Shown: positions 45,537-58,490, numbered from the stretch's first letter. The stretch: 64,000 bases of DNA from Rhyacophila brunnea (GCA_022495005.1 JAGYXB010000273.1:1-64000); one strand, 5' to 3'. Program-made: numbers and translations. Notes: a model not told the origin generated them from the sequence alone.

Positions 45537-47064
45537 TCAGCGCATGAGGTGTTGCATTATCCCGCCTCTGATAGCTCTCGCTTCATTCAGCAGACGGTTC
45601 CTTGATGCGCCTTGAATCTCCTCAGGCAGGATTCCCAGAGACTCCTCATGGTCGTCTGCGTAGATAGTGTGTGCTGGCATAGCGACTGAATGATGTATGC
45701 ACATATTATGCAAGACAACACAACTATTTATTATCCTGATAGCCTTTTGAGGGGTGTAATGAAGCACTCGGTGTTTAAGCAAGCACCTCCATCTTGCTTT
45801 GAGAACTCCATTGCACCTTTCCACGCAAGATCTGGCTGAACTTTGCACTGTATTGTAGTGTCGTTCGATTTGGGTAGCAGGATTATGTATCGGGGTCATA
45901 AGCCACGGCAAATGGGGATAGCCGCTGTCCCCTAAAATAATTAATAGGAAGATATAGAGATAATCACTTTCCGGTGCAAACATAGCATATGAACTTCCTT
46001 AATGTGGCGGGTAACGTTAGAGGAAGTGTTTTGTGGAAACCGGTGATCAAATAGATGGGTAATTGAATACTGGGTCAGCAAACTCACAAAAAATCTTTTT
46101 TTATTGTGGCTTCCACAATAAATATAGATAAGTATTTCACTAACCGAGTAGCCATGTCGTTGCATGTTGCCTATGGACGACTTCCATGACACTCCCAATA
46201 TGAGACATTTTCCAGATGTGAGCGTCGTTGGTGCTCCCCGGAAACTGTGCATTCACATTTAGAATGCGCAACTTCGCATCACATACCTAACGAGAAAGGA
46301 GATTAAATAGGATTAGACAAATTTATGCAATATTTTGATTTATTTAATATTTTTATTAATTTGAATAGTTAACTTACCAATTGCACATTGATTGAATGAT
46401 ATAGTTTTCGGTTTACGTATATATACTCCGGGCGAAGAGGATCATTAGCAGGTGGATCTACGATAGCCACATGTGTGCAGTCGACAGTCCCACATACACC
46501 CGGGAACCCGTATTTATTGTAAAATCTGAAAACAAGTAAACATTATTTTTTTATTTTAATTTGGCACAAATGATAATTTATGTGTGGAATATTAATAAAT
46601 TTAAGTATATACTCACTCTTGTTTTATAGGTTCCAAATTGTCAGTGGGAAATACCACCCATTCGTTTAACAAATGATCATTAATGGCCGTTGTCACTTCT
46701 TGGACGGCTCTGCTGACAGATGCTTGGCTGACCATAACCGTGTGCTCATCGCCGACACCCGTTTGGTAATTACCAGTGGCCAAGAATCGGAGTGTCGCTA
46801 AAACCTACACATAAAAAACAATGATAAGGGACAAACATTTAATATATTTTTCATTGCATATATACATAGACATCAAAGTTCACCACTCACCTTAGTTTCG
46901 ACGCTTAAAGCCGATGATCTGGATGGAGATGCCATTGATTCTTCCAACCTGGTAATTAACGTATCTGCTAATCTTTTCGATAACCGAAAACGTTTCACAA
47001 ACGAGTTGTCAGTCATTTTCAACGCATTCGTCCGATTACCGAATTCTGACTGCGAGACTTCCAT
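45537..47064 (-). CDS. PIF/Harbinger DDE transposase, apparently intact
   Basis: Five exons on the minus strand, 47064-46891, 46804-46617, 46525-46378, 46286-46145 and 45931-45537, all with GT-AG borders and compatible phases, give about 348 residues, the usual length of HARBI1-type transposases. Exon 1 has a charged N-terminus (FVKRFRLSKRLADTLI). Exon 2 has the helix-turn-helix region (LATLRFLATGNYQTGVGDEH). Exon 3 has the first catalytic Asp in GTVDCTHV. Exon 4 has the second Asp in FPGSTNDAHIW. Exon 5 has GDSGYPHLPWLMTP and the catalytic Glu in VERCNGVLKARWRC, then LHYTP and VLHNMC. All three acidic residues of the triad and the frame are kept. An upstream in-frame ATG at 47106 would add 14 residues; I prefer 47064. 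It converges with the Myb-like gene, and its promoter side lies against the right inverted arm. Confidence 0.85.
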
Positions 47065-47149
47065 TTTGGAGATGTAAAATAACCTAAAATATCGTAATAA
47101 CATCATATTTAATCAGTATTTCCTACCTGTTAACATTAACTGTTAACAT

Positions 47150-48060
47150 CGTGGCACCCCCACAAGCATTGAGTCGCACTGCAATCTCCCTCCACTGCCT
47201 CTCGATTTCAATGCAGGTGAGGTAGTTGGATATCCTTCCTGCGACGAGTTCAGGATGCACTAAGGAAAATAGGGTAATTTTATAGTATTTCACATCGTCA
47301 TTGCGGTTAAGGTAGTTTGAGTTACAGTACCGAAGGGTACAATAATAGCATAGAAAATGGTGTGAAAATAATACATCTGCGTAGAGGTATTACTAAATGG
47401 TACAAACCAAATGTGTCAGACATATCAACCAAATGGCATCTCAGACTCTGGTGATTTGGGTACGTGTCTAACTAATATTATATTTATTCGCTTATTTATT
47501 TATTAATATCTAAATTTAATTTTGTATGTTTGTCCTACCACATGTTGGCATTATTTTAGTAGGGTACATTTCTTACGAGTATACGAGATATGTTTACAAT
47601 GAAATGTAAAAATTTTGTGTAAGTACTTACATTCCATTAAGTCTACCAGCATTTCCATCTGCACACGATTCGCAATTGCCATTTTTCCTTTCTGTCTGTA
47701 AAGGAATAAATAAATACACTTTAAGTATGATTTCTAGATACTATTCTATAAAAGATATATCCGAAATAAATGTTCAAATGATGTTCACTTACCGACGTAT
47801 TTGTTGATATAAAACTACTCTGCGCGCCAAATTTTGCTGTCAGTAATAATTTAATGCAAACTCCTAGGCGATCATAAATGTACACCCGATTTTTGGCAAA
47901 TATTACGTTGCATTATTGGACACAGGGCGAAGCGGTATACTTCCGCGGAAGCGTCGGAGAACACAGTATCGCGTCATGAAGCAGGCTGGAACTTGCTGGT
48001 AGCAGGTTTGATACTCACTTCTAGCATACTTTGGTAGTGCTTCATTCCAGAATTAGTATC
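47150..48060 (-). repeat. Right inverted arm of the Harbinger, with duplicated Myb exons 1-2
   Basis: Reverse complement of the left arm. On the minus strand it holds a copy of Myb exon 1 (ATG at about 47,680, MAIANRVQMEMLVDLME, with a GTAAGTA donor) and most of exon 2, ending abruptly at GTGCCACG next to a small palindromic stretch (GTTAACAGTTAATGTTAAC, 47,131-47,149). The duplicated gene piece cannot encode a full Myb protein. Transcription from it would run towards the transposase gene. Confidence 0.85.
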
Positions 48061-48063
48061 CAG

Positions 48064-49087
48064 GCAGGACCCAACAAGAAAAAACAGTTACGACCGAGAA
48101 AAAGAAAACAAAACTAATTGCCACTTCTGATTCCAGATCCAGAGCTTCCCCTATGTTTTCAGCCCCAAGCTGCCAAGATCCGACTAACTCGGAACCAGAG
48201 TCGAGCGATCGAGGATCACACTGAGCGCAAGGACTGAAGACTGAAGGGGAGCAAGCAAAGATCCAAGAAGGACGGCAACTCTCGAGACATAACCATAACT
48301 TGTATCTTCCATTTCAGGCCAAACTCACATAACTATAACATGTACCTTCCATTTCAGATCAAACTCACAGCGGCAAGGTTTTTGGCCGAGAGTGTCTCAC
48401 AAACGCTCTCGGAGTTTTTCACCCCACCGCGGCTCAAATTTTGATGAGAAATCAACGGGCTTAAAAAGTCCCGAATGGATTCGAAATTCGAATTGGTATC
48501 GTTATCTTTCTTTTTTCTTCGGACTTGCTTGGAGCTGGTGTGGTGGAAGCTCTTGGAACTAGCGTGACTAACCTTTGGAACTGGCGTGATTGGTGGGCTG
48601 GCATGAAACTGGCACGATGGATGAGCTGACACGGCGGACTCTCAAAGACAAACTTCGCCCCGTGCCTGGATCCATGATGTCTGGAACAACGCCCTGAAGC
48701 TAAACTCATACTCCTCATCCGTCGACAAAAACTGTCAAAATGCCAAAGGGTCTCAACGGAGGATGATCGGCGAACGGGTGTGCGGTGCGGAAAACGATGG
48801 CGGCGATGCGGGTGGCGGCTCGAGTTCGAATGACTGAAAGAATTACTAAAAAAATTTTGTTAAAATTTTTTTTCTCTTTTATCTAAAATCCTTATAAAAA
48901 CAATACCTCTTGCACTAGAGAGAACAAAAAAACCTCACCTGAGTCTTCTCAAGACCCGAAAGGGTCTCTTTAAGACTCTGATGAAAACGGGTCTCCTCAA
49001 GACCCAGATTAAAATCGCACACGTAAATTCAGAGAAACCTTTAACAGAGACCAAAAACAGAGACGAAGGGGATGATGCGTAATGTAG
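48064..49087. other. Decayed LINE-like or unassigned DNA
   Basis: Positions 48,064-48,350 carry Lys/Arg-rich readings that may continue the LINE ORF1 split by the Harbinger. Two short ORFs on the minus strand (48354-48718) have no recognised motif. A compact pair of hairpins lies at 48941-48999 (GAGTCTT..AGACCC / GGGTCT..AAGACTC). Confidence 0.4.
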
Positions 49088-50364
49088 TTGAGCCCCAAAA
49101 CTATAAAGGAATACCCAAAGTCAAGACTACCAGGAAATTTGTTCGCGTCAATTCAAAGTTATTTCACCAATAGATCGGTCGAGTTTCAAGTTGGATCAAC
49201 CACAGTAGAGAGGAACACCAGCATGGGATGTCCCCAGGGCTCAGTCCTCGGGCCTTTTCTCTGGAACGTACTCTTCGACGATCTCCTTAGAATTTCGCTT
49301 CCAACCGACTGTACTGTCATCGCCTACACAGACGATGCGCTGCTGCTGTCCAGGCCGACAGTAGGGCGAAGATTGAAAGCACCGTTGGCGAAGCCTTAGC
49401 ATCAATTGAGGCTTGGGGTAGATTACTAGACTATCATTCGCACTTTCCAAGACAGAAGCCATTGTCCTCAAAAGACCGAGACGACTTAGCTATTTGAGAC
49501 TACCCACAGTCCGATTCGGTGAGAGTGAAAGTGTTGAAGATCGTCACCTATCTAGGCGTCAAAATGGACACAATGTTAAATTTCCTACACCATGCCGAAA
49601 TCCAAGTCCACAAGGCTGGGGTGGCTTTCCAGAGGATCGGCCGCATGGCTGGTGAAGGATGGGGCTTAAAAGTAAGGGCGCTCAAGATTGCCTACGGCGC
49701 CATTTTTATGGGAATCGCCGCTTATGCCGCCAGTGCTTGGTGCCCGCGCATTCCCAAAAGTGTCAAACTTAGAATCTCTCTTTTAAGAGGACAGCGCATC
49801 GCGCTTCTGTCCATTACTAAGGCCTACCGTACTACTTCAACTGACGCGCTCCCGGTCCTGGCCGGCATTTTCCCACTTGACCTGCACATTCAGGTCAGCG
49901 GCTAGCTGGCGAAGGAGTAGCATTATTGAGGCGCAGAATTAGATTCATGTCGCTCGATGCGGCCATTAAGACCTGGCAGCGAAAGTGAGACGAATCGACC
50001 AAGGGCCAGCACAGCCAGACAGTTTTTTCCAGACATACAGTGGCGAATGGAGATAACCAAATATCTGAGTCCAGACCATTACACCAGTCAATTTGTGACT
50101 GGTGATGGTGGATTCACTGGCAAGTTCTTCGAGCTTGGACTTGCAAGTCGGCCGACATGTCCATGCGGAGGGGAAATACGGGATGCCAACCACATCCAAT
50201 GGGAGTGTCTGAGTATGTGCTCCGAACGGGAGGAAATGCTCAGGTCAGTCCAGCCAGCTGTTGGACCCATCGGACCGTCCAACCTGGTTGCTACTAAGGC
50301 CAATTATCTTGCTTTCAAAAAATTTGCGGCGTCTTACTACGGGCGTGAAGATCTCTTCACATAA
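49088..50364 (+). pseudogene. R1-type LINE ORF2 remnant (reverse transcriptase and C-terminal zinc finger)
   Basis: Plus-strand frames 49088-49399, 49519-49905 and 49957-50364 give, in order: RT motif B (GCPQGSVLGPFLWNVLFDDLL), motif C read as YTDD (R1-type RTs usually have YADD), a thumb region (TYLGVKMD, ISLLRGQRIALLSITKAYRTTSTDALPVLAG), and a C-terminal knuckle CPCGGEIRDANHIQWEC typical of the R1 clade. Two frame breaks and the lack of the endonuclease and RT N-terminus show a 5'-truncated, dead copy. Confidence 0.8.
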
Positions 50365-53300
50365 ATTTTGCTGCCTGTATGATTAGCTTCGTTCTTTAAT
50401 TTAAAAAAACAAGTAGGTTCATTTTCTTTATAGTAATTTCCATGTGCTTTTTCTCTTCCTGGCACTTTGCATTAGAGTAAACTCAGTAAACTCAGTCAGA
50501 GCTCACTTTGAGCGTAGCAATCTAAGTCTTGGGCATCTTCTCACAGGACACTCCTAGGCAAATTCTCAAATGCTTCACATCACCAAGTTACGGGTCCCGT
50601 GATACTCTCGATTAAGACCGAGGGTGGTACGGGGCGGGTTTGGTGGAGGGACTTTTCAATGTCACTCGGTTCTTATACCAGATTATTTCTCCGTGAAAAA
50701 GATCGCGGAATTATTTCAAAATAAAACTCTTTGGTAACACAGCTTTAAATATTTATTAAATTATCTTTCTATAGATCAATTTATTATAGTTAACATTTAT
50801 AAACAATTTAACATTATAATTTAACTTTAAATAATTATTATAAATATTTTATAATCTTATTTAATTAATTTATAATATAAAAACTAATCGTAATTAATTT
50901 AATATTTATTTATATGTATAGCTGCACACTTATATATTAATGAGTCACCGACTATAAAGTTTGGGAAACCATGTTCCATTATTTATAAATAAGTACATAA
51001 TTATGACACAGTACTTGGTGACGTATCCGTCTATCTACGAATATTTTCCGCCGACACGTTTTACGATGAACATCACAATGTGTGATGACGTCACGACTAT
51101 GATGCGACGTTATTTTTACGTGGAAAATTCCCGATGAATTTTCAAAACTACGAGATTTTATTGTGTTTCTGCTCGACAGCTACTCAGGTTCAGAGGAATT
51201 TCCTCTAATGATGAAGTTCGATGACTGACTTTGTAAAGAAAAACATGTCTTTTTATACCCTTCAGATGGGGTCTCCACAAAAATTGACGTCACAGATGCA
51301 AAAATCCCCCACTGTAAATTTATGTTTTCATCGATTATCTAAAGAATCGTTAATAATTTTGATTAAGAAATTATGTCTACGCGTAAGGGTTCAAATACTT
51401 GTCATTAAAATAAAGATTTTATTAACTTGAAAAACAGAAAAAGATAGAAAACGGCCGTACATGACTTTCGGGGCGTGTTCACACGCGAAAAGTAGACCAG
51501 TGGGGCAGTTTTTCTACCTCCTCCATCAGACCAAGAACCAGATCCTTGGACCAATTACAGAAAAGCAGTTTGTTTCCCAGTTTTCCGGAAAATTATGAGT
51601 ATTTAATTAGGTAAAAACAAGCGGCCTACAGGTATCTATAGGTGAAACAAGTTTTGTAATTGTCGCAAAAGTCCTTCTGGTGCTTTTGACATAGATTGAA
51701 TATATATCTTTTGATTCATTTATCAGGATTACAATAATGAAAAATGAAAGTTTAGAACGGCGCGTAATACTTATACGCATGACAGAATCAACTGTTCGGG
51801 CATAATTATCGTAGTAAAAGGAATGATTCAAAATTCAATCTCGTCTTTTCTTTTATACCCGTATCTTCCTACAACAAGACAAGTATTGGTTTATAAGGTT
51901 TGAAATTTACCTGTTTAGAGTAACTTTTAACAATTTGAAAGTAATCTGTAGGGCTTAATTGACAGTTCTAAGAAAAAAATTAGCAAAATAATATTGTCCT
52001 TAGACTGACATTATTAGATTTTTGATTTTCGAAATTCCTTTATCTACTTTTTATAAAAGTAGGTATAAAACTCGTACGTACTTTATTATAATTAATAATA
52101 TTAATTTATTATTTAAATTTAGTGTGCACAGCTAATACTCCCAATATTCAATCATAAGATTTTAATTACGACGTTATCTGATTTCATATTTTATTTATTT
52201 AAAATATTTTACAATGTTCAGCGGCAAATACATTGCAGTGAAATTTCAAATTCTTCACGTAAACAAAATTCGATTTTATATACTTCAAAATTGGATTAGT
52301 TATGAATTGACATTCGTTTACAGCATTTAGCTAATTATATCACATAAGTCGTTTACATATTATTATTTATTTTTAGCCTTAATTCTAGACATTTCCATAA
52401 ATTACATTTTTTTTACAAGACCATTTGGTCTACCTGAAATAAATCATCCATAGTTCACTCTGAGTTGCTCAGACTGTACTACGGGACTTATTACATGTTC
52501 ATTATAGCTTCGTTTAGAGGTGGGGCGCGCAATTTCATACATAATCGACATTTACGGTCGGATAAAAATAGTTGTGACGTCACAAAATCGTCGCAAGAAA
52601 TGCCGGCTGAAGGCGCGCATTTCATGGCCATGTCAGTATGTTTGGTGTTTATATACGTTTATATTTATTGCATAACTTTGTGGAAAATATATGTAATTTG
52701 TTTTACTATAGTATTACAATAATATATTAAAGTAAGGGAGTGACACCATCATAATATACTTCCAGGCCTATATAAATAGTTGACCATATATATTTGATGG
52801 CCCAAACATCGTCACCTAATCTCTAGTCACCGGCTTCATAGAACACGTGACCAAATTACTTGGACAATCGTCAAAATAATTCTATGTTTTCAAAATAAGT
52901 CCCCCGCCCTATGTCTACACTGGTGAGAAAGAACAAAAAAATTGGTAAACAAATAAAAAGTAATGTACCTAATATTATGTAAGTATATGTGTAAGATGTA
53001 TATTGTATGGAGTAAAGAAACTTATAGTATAAGAATATTTAGACTGTATAACCATGTAAATTGTTATGTACCAGGTACCTATCACGTAAGTTTAAATAAA
53101 GAAAACACTAAAAATATTTAATGATAAAATATATTGTACTGGTATGCATGAGAGATGAATGATCGATTGTGCGGATGGAAATAAGAAGATGAATGCTTAA
53201 TAAAATTAGTGTAGGTAGTAGATATAATAGCAAAATGTATAAAATATATACTTACCAATTAATTAACGGGAATTGTAATAAAATAATGTGTCCTTCCAAT

Positions 53301-54239
53301 ATATAAGTCAAGTGAATTGACTAAAATCTGTGTCTGCTTTCAAAATACCTACCGCCTCGCCCGTGCTTCTCTATAGCACCACACTCCCGAATATATTCGA
53401 AATGAAAAAAAATACTAAACATATGAAAATATACATATAAATAAAAATAAATTATAATAGACACCCCATTCCACTACATGAGCTAGCCGTGGGGTATCTA
53501 TTATCGTTTTTGGTGTGGGTATTAGAAGACTAATTACAATACTTTTTAATTATTGAAGAAATTTTTATTATTTGACATTTATTGTTACATTGTATTAGTT
53601 ACTTATTTATATCATAAACCATAAAAAGAGTAGTTCTATGATTCAACTCGAACAATAATATTGGTACTATTAAAATTCACATTAAAACACATATGCACTG
53701 AACACCGATTCAAGCTCCTGTTAGCGCCAAACGGGCGCATTGTGTAGTATAATATATTATCGTACATGGACCTGCAAAAAAGAAAACCATGTTTAATTAA
53801 AATATGAAAAATATTAAGTACTTAAGTACCTATTTATTTTTTTTAAAACAAGAAATAGAGATAGCAAAGAGTCTTTTAAAGGTTCAAATGATCACGTTAT
53901 GTGCTTTCACATGCTATCACATGAAACTGCCACTACTGGAAAAAAAGTATGTAATGTCGTTTTTCTTGGCATTTGAAATGTTATCAGACTGATGTTCCCA
54001 TCCCGTAGTACATTTCGAACCTTAAACTAACATTGTCACTTAGCAAAATCTGGCGAAATCACCAGAACAACAATGAGGTCACCTGACGCGTACCGCGCTT
54101 CATCGACACCCGTATGACTGAATGAACGTTTTTTATCATTTTTTACCTCCCTACACATTATCGACTCACGTGTTTTTGTTTTTTAGTGTTTGATAAAATG
54201 AATTTTCTATAAGAATATTGTCTATTATCTATGGCCTGT
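50365..54239. other. Gene-poor AT-rich stretch
   Basis: No protein, RNA gene or element with clear ends was recognised in this 3.9 kb. Short ORFs (51221-51430, 51607-51831, 52465-52722, 53804-53992) lack motifs. Confidence 0.45.
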
Positions 54240-54600
54240 CTGTTGAGTTTTATTCAAAATACGTTTAGAATATAGTCACATTTCAGTAAATCCATATGCC
54301 ATGGTTTTGCAATTTTTTAAAATTATTAATTTTCAACGCATTATATAGTAACATATTTACGGTAAAATAATATATTTTGCAATCTCTCTGGACCAAAATC
54401 TGAATTGGGCATTTTTTTATTAAAAAATGGGCACATTTAACACAATCCTAAATAATTTTAAACATACTGATTACAATATATATATCCTTTACCATTAAAA
54501 GAATGACTTAATATCCTACAAATTATGATTTATTTATATTAATAAAATTATTTATTTTAGAAGTTGGTAGCATTTTTTTGAAATCCATTCCCATTAGATT
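54240..54600. repeat. Third, diverged copy of the dispersed repeat at 14,350-15,020
   Basis: Shared words in the same order as 14,560-14,935: GAATATAGTCA, CATTTC.GTA, TTGCAATCTCT-like, GGCATTTTTTTATT, and a TTTTTTTGAAAT block. Similarity is weak and gapped. Confidence 0.4.
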
Positions 54601-56595
54601 TTTGAAATAAATAACTACAGATGTGTTTGGTGTACGTAACAAACAAATATCAAGTGAATAATACCATCTCTTGCACAGTTACATAATAAATGCTGTATAT
54701 AGTATTATATATAATATAGTATAATATAGTATATTATACAAATTAAATTTACCGCACCGGGTGACGGTCCGTCACTATTGGGTGACACCAACCCTTGTTA
54801 CGCCACTGCTCAGGTGCGTTGAAGATCCGCACAAACAATAGAAAAATTAGAGGGAACGTTGGTTACCAGCTGAATTTATTATTTGTAATTTGCGCAATAA
54901 TTAAAATGCATTTTGAGACCCTCCATCATTCCGTCACATGATTCAGTCAGATTTTGAAGGTGATTAAAATAAACTTCAGTTCATTTATCAATGTATTGCG
55001 ATCGTAAAACGAGTAATAATTATTACCTTTATACAATTTAAAAAACGAATTCAGTTCCAAAATTTTCTACACATGTCATAAACAAGTTGCGACCAAAGAA
55101 GTAATTATAATTCCTAAACCCGCTATTTTTTACCATGCACTTACTATTTATTGTCTTTTTAATTCGAGTAACTTCCCACTAGAAAATTCTCGCATTTTAT
55201 AACATTGCGTTACAATTATTAGTCTGTACCTGAGAGTCAACTTGTCCTTAAGGCCAAAATGGCATTTTGCAAGAAAAGCGCTTTAAGATTTATTTTAAAT
55301 ACCTATTTTGTTACATAATATTATATTTTTTGTTTTCCATTAGAAAAGAGTAAAATTTATACAGTTTGTGCATTATTTAAAACACATTTATGTGGAAAAT
55401 GTTTTGTTTTGGTACCTTTGTTAATTTAACTTATTATTTAAATTATTTAAAATTTAAATTATTATTAAGTTAATATTTTAGGAATTTCAGCTGTCTTTTT
55501 TTTCATATATTGCATATTATATAGGTCAAAATGTATGCAATAAGCATATTCAGATAAAATTCCAAAATCCGTTGTTTAATATTTTTATATTCAGTTTTTG
55601 CTGAAAGTAGTTAGAGCTTAGAAAAATGTTGTTTTTGTTTTAATCGATTTTATATTGTTTAATATTATTAAGTTAAAAAAAAACAAATAAGTAAAATTTA
55701 ATCATTTCAAATGAGCAAAATAGAGCGAAATGTGATAAGGTTGGAATTTAGAACTAAACGCCTCGGTTTTACATTTCATTTCATTATTCGATACAAATGG
55801 TCTAAGACTCTATGGCGTATAATTTTAGATAGGGTTACAGAGTCACCTGCAGAGTCATAATATTTTTTAAAGAAACTGAAGATGATAATCTGCTCTCAAA
55901 GATGAAAACCAGTTTGATGACCATATTAACAATAATAGTTATTCAATTTTATCTATAAATAAGGTCTTAATAATGAATCAACTTCTTCTCCTACCTATCC
56001 GTTGTAATCATTATCAGAAGTCAAATATTCATTAGATACAAAACATTATAGAACATGTTTACCTAAATCCATATTAAAAATAAGATTATTTTTAAAGTTA
56101 TGATTGGAAACAATTTTATAACGGAATCATTTCTCGCGACGTCACAGCTGAACGGTATGCGTCCAGTGAACATCAAAATATCAAACTATGTTATTACGCG
56201 TGAGAATATTTTCGCAACACAACTTAGATTCGCCAGAATTTATTGCTAATAATTTGCGTAATGCATAATTATAATGCATTTCTACCTCCCCCCATTCTGC
56301 GCCATGATGCAGTCTGATCAAAATGAACTTCAGCTTAATCATTATTTTATTTTGAAGATTAAATATGACGTTTTTTCCAAATTAAAAAAAAAACAGTTCC
56401 AAAATTATCGACATAACTTGGTTATGTTAACCTAAACAGTAGTAGTACAGTTCCTAGATCTAGAATTTTTCACAATGTTTTCTCACAATTTCAAAATAAC
56501 GTCAAATTTTCAATTGTCTTTTTAATTTGGGTAACTTTCCACTGGGAAATTCTAACATTTTATGACATGACAAAAAGTTTTCGTTACCTTCTTAG

Positions 56596-56962
56596 GGCTA
56601 TAATACTTCAGCTGAGGCATGGTCTAAAAAGATCGTGACTAGGCGATGCGCGGATTATGCAAATGACGCGAGCCGAACGAAATTTAATTTGTCATAAAAA
56701 TTCAACATGCGTCCATTTCATGTTTTGTTTATTGTTATATTATTAATAATAATAGTATATTAATTGACATTTTTTCTGTTTAAAGTATACGCGTAACGTT
56801 TTTTAGTCATCTTTACACCATTTAAGAATATATTACTCCGACGCCATCACAAAACAAATTGACGTGCTCACACTTCGAATATTGGCCTCCGATTGGCGAC
56901 TAATGAGAAAGTTCGCCCCACCTACTGTTGAAAATTATTTGCCGTTTCACTTGTGTATGCTC
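56596..56962. mobile_element. MITE with TTAA target duplication, unit B
   Basis: Same insertion as 24766-25129 in unit A. The right flank is TTAA (56963-56966) and the left flank has decayed to TTAG (56592-56595). Shared position shows insertion before the A/B duplication. Confidence 0.75.
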
Positions 56963-57549
56963 TTAAATAACGCTCTGGTTTTTAGGTATGATCCCAGGAT
57001 TGAAGCTCGATTTGATAGAAATGAAAAGGATTTCAAGTTATACACATTTATATTTTTATAAAAATCGATGTTTTTTATTGACCCTAAAATATATTATGTA
57101 ATAATAAGATGAGGTCCAATTCAACAAATTCACATTTAATTACATTTGTTACAATTGGAAGTATATCTTTCACTTTAAATAAAAAATATTTTTCTTTTTA
57201 ATGTTTTCAAATTATTATTTGAAATACACAGTTGAAATTGTAAATTATCAAAAAAATGTCTCAAATTTCAAGCTTCGTATTTTTCGTCTAGGTGCCTCTG
57301 GTAGGTCTAGACATCGCCTTAATGTTACAATTAAATTATATTAATTGTAAAATATAAAGGTTATTGGTAAATTATTAAAGGTATTTGGTAGGTAAAGACA
57401 TCGCCTTAGGATGTAATATTTTTATATTAAATGATGTAAAGTTATAATTTTCTATATATTATCATTACTTGTCTTGTCTAGTAGTCTGGGCAATGGTGTT
57501 ACAAAGAAATTAATAAAACAACCTTTAAAGTATAATATAATTTATAATT

Positions 57550-58259
57550 TCTTTTATTTTGTTAACTGTCAATTCATGGTGGAACTGCATTGTATTGTTG
57601 TTTTTATTTAATAAAACGCAATTTTTTTATAGTACTTATTCCACTTTAATTATTATATTAGGACCGGTTTCGTCCGCCTCAGAGGGACATTTTCAACTGA
57701 ATACATTTTTTTAAAACAATATTTATCAAAAAAAATTCAAAGCGATACAAATAATATAACAATAGGTACATAATAATTATCCGTCCAATAATACCTTCCC
57801 AATAACAGACTAATTTAAAACTAATGAGGTTGGACATTAATATTTCATACTACGTCAGGGGCATTAAGCAAATTATTTAAAATATTAACAAACCACAAAA
57901 TATGAAACAATCTACACTTACAATAACATTAACATCAACAAATAATTATGATTAGTCAAAATTTACAATAAAAATTTTATAAAAAATAAAATAAAACAAT
58001 ATTATCAATTGAAGTGAGATCGAATAAAAAACAAATACAGCCAAAATATGAGTCGAAATTAAATAAAAATTAAAATAATAAATAATGTACAATATATAAA
58101 GTTATGTTATGACAATCCCAAATATTAAATAGGGTATAATAATGGAGAAGACACAAAATATAATTGATCATTTAACAAATTAGAATTGGGCAAAAATTTA
58201 TACCTATTAATTTCTAGGATTTCCTGTTTATCCAATTTTATAGATTTAATAAAAACAAC
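57550..58259. mobile_element. 710-bp retro-insertion with 16-bp target duplication, unit B only
   Basis: The 16-bp word AATATAATTTATAATT occurs at 57534-57549 and 58260-58275, flanking sequence absent from unit A. A long, exact duplication implies LINE-type retroposition. The insert has no ORF. It holds a GC-richer GGACCGGTTTCGTCCGCCTC block near 57,660 and ends in an AATAAAAAC stretch, so it is probably a 5'-truncated LINE 3' end. Confidence 0.65.
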
Positions 58260-58396
58260 AATATAATTTATAATTATCTCACTTATTTTACCACTTAAAA
58301 ATTCTCAATACGATGAGAAGAAAAAAAACAACATTGTACCTATGCCAACAAATATAAATAATCTCTCCGATTGACTAACAGTGGTAGGTTTCAAAC

Positions 58397-58403
58397 TATA
58401 TAA
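58397..58403 (+). promoter_or_regulatory. TATA box of CS-alpha/beta peptide gene 3
   Basis: TATATAA followed by GATCGCTGCGTTG, in the block conserved before all three genes. Confidence 0.75.
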
Positions 58404-58490
58404 GATCGCTGCGTTGAAATATTTTTTTATATTCTCCTGGCAGTTTGACATTTTAATCCATTGAAAATTAACTTTTTTGACTGTATCAAA

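Larger units (their letters stand above)
40922..48060. mobile_element. PIF/Harbinger transposon, 7.1 kb, with 0.9-kb inverted ends
   Basis: Begins GATACCAATTCTGGAATGAA and ends with its near reverse complement. It is flanked by CAG on both sides (40919-40921, 48061-48063), which fits the CWG 3-bp duplications known for some animal Harbingers. It carries both expected genes: a Myb/SANT-like protein (plus) and the DDE transposase (minus), converging. The inverted ends are about 931 bp (40922-41852) and 911 bp (47150-48060), far longer than usual for the superfamily. Two foldback MITEs and an RTE LINE scrap have inserted between the genes. Confidence 0.85.
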
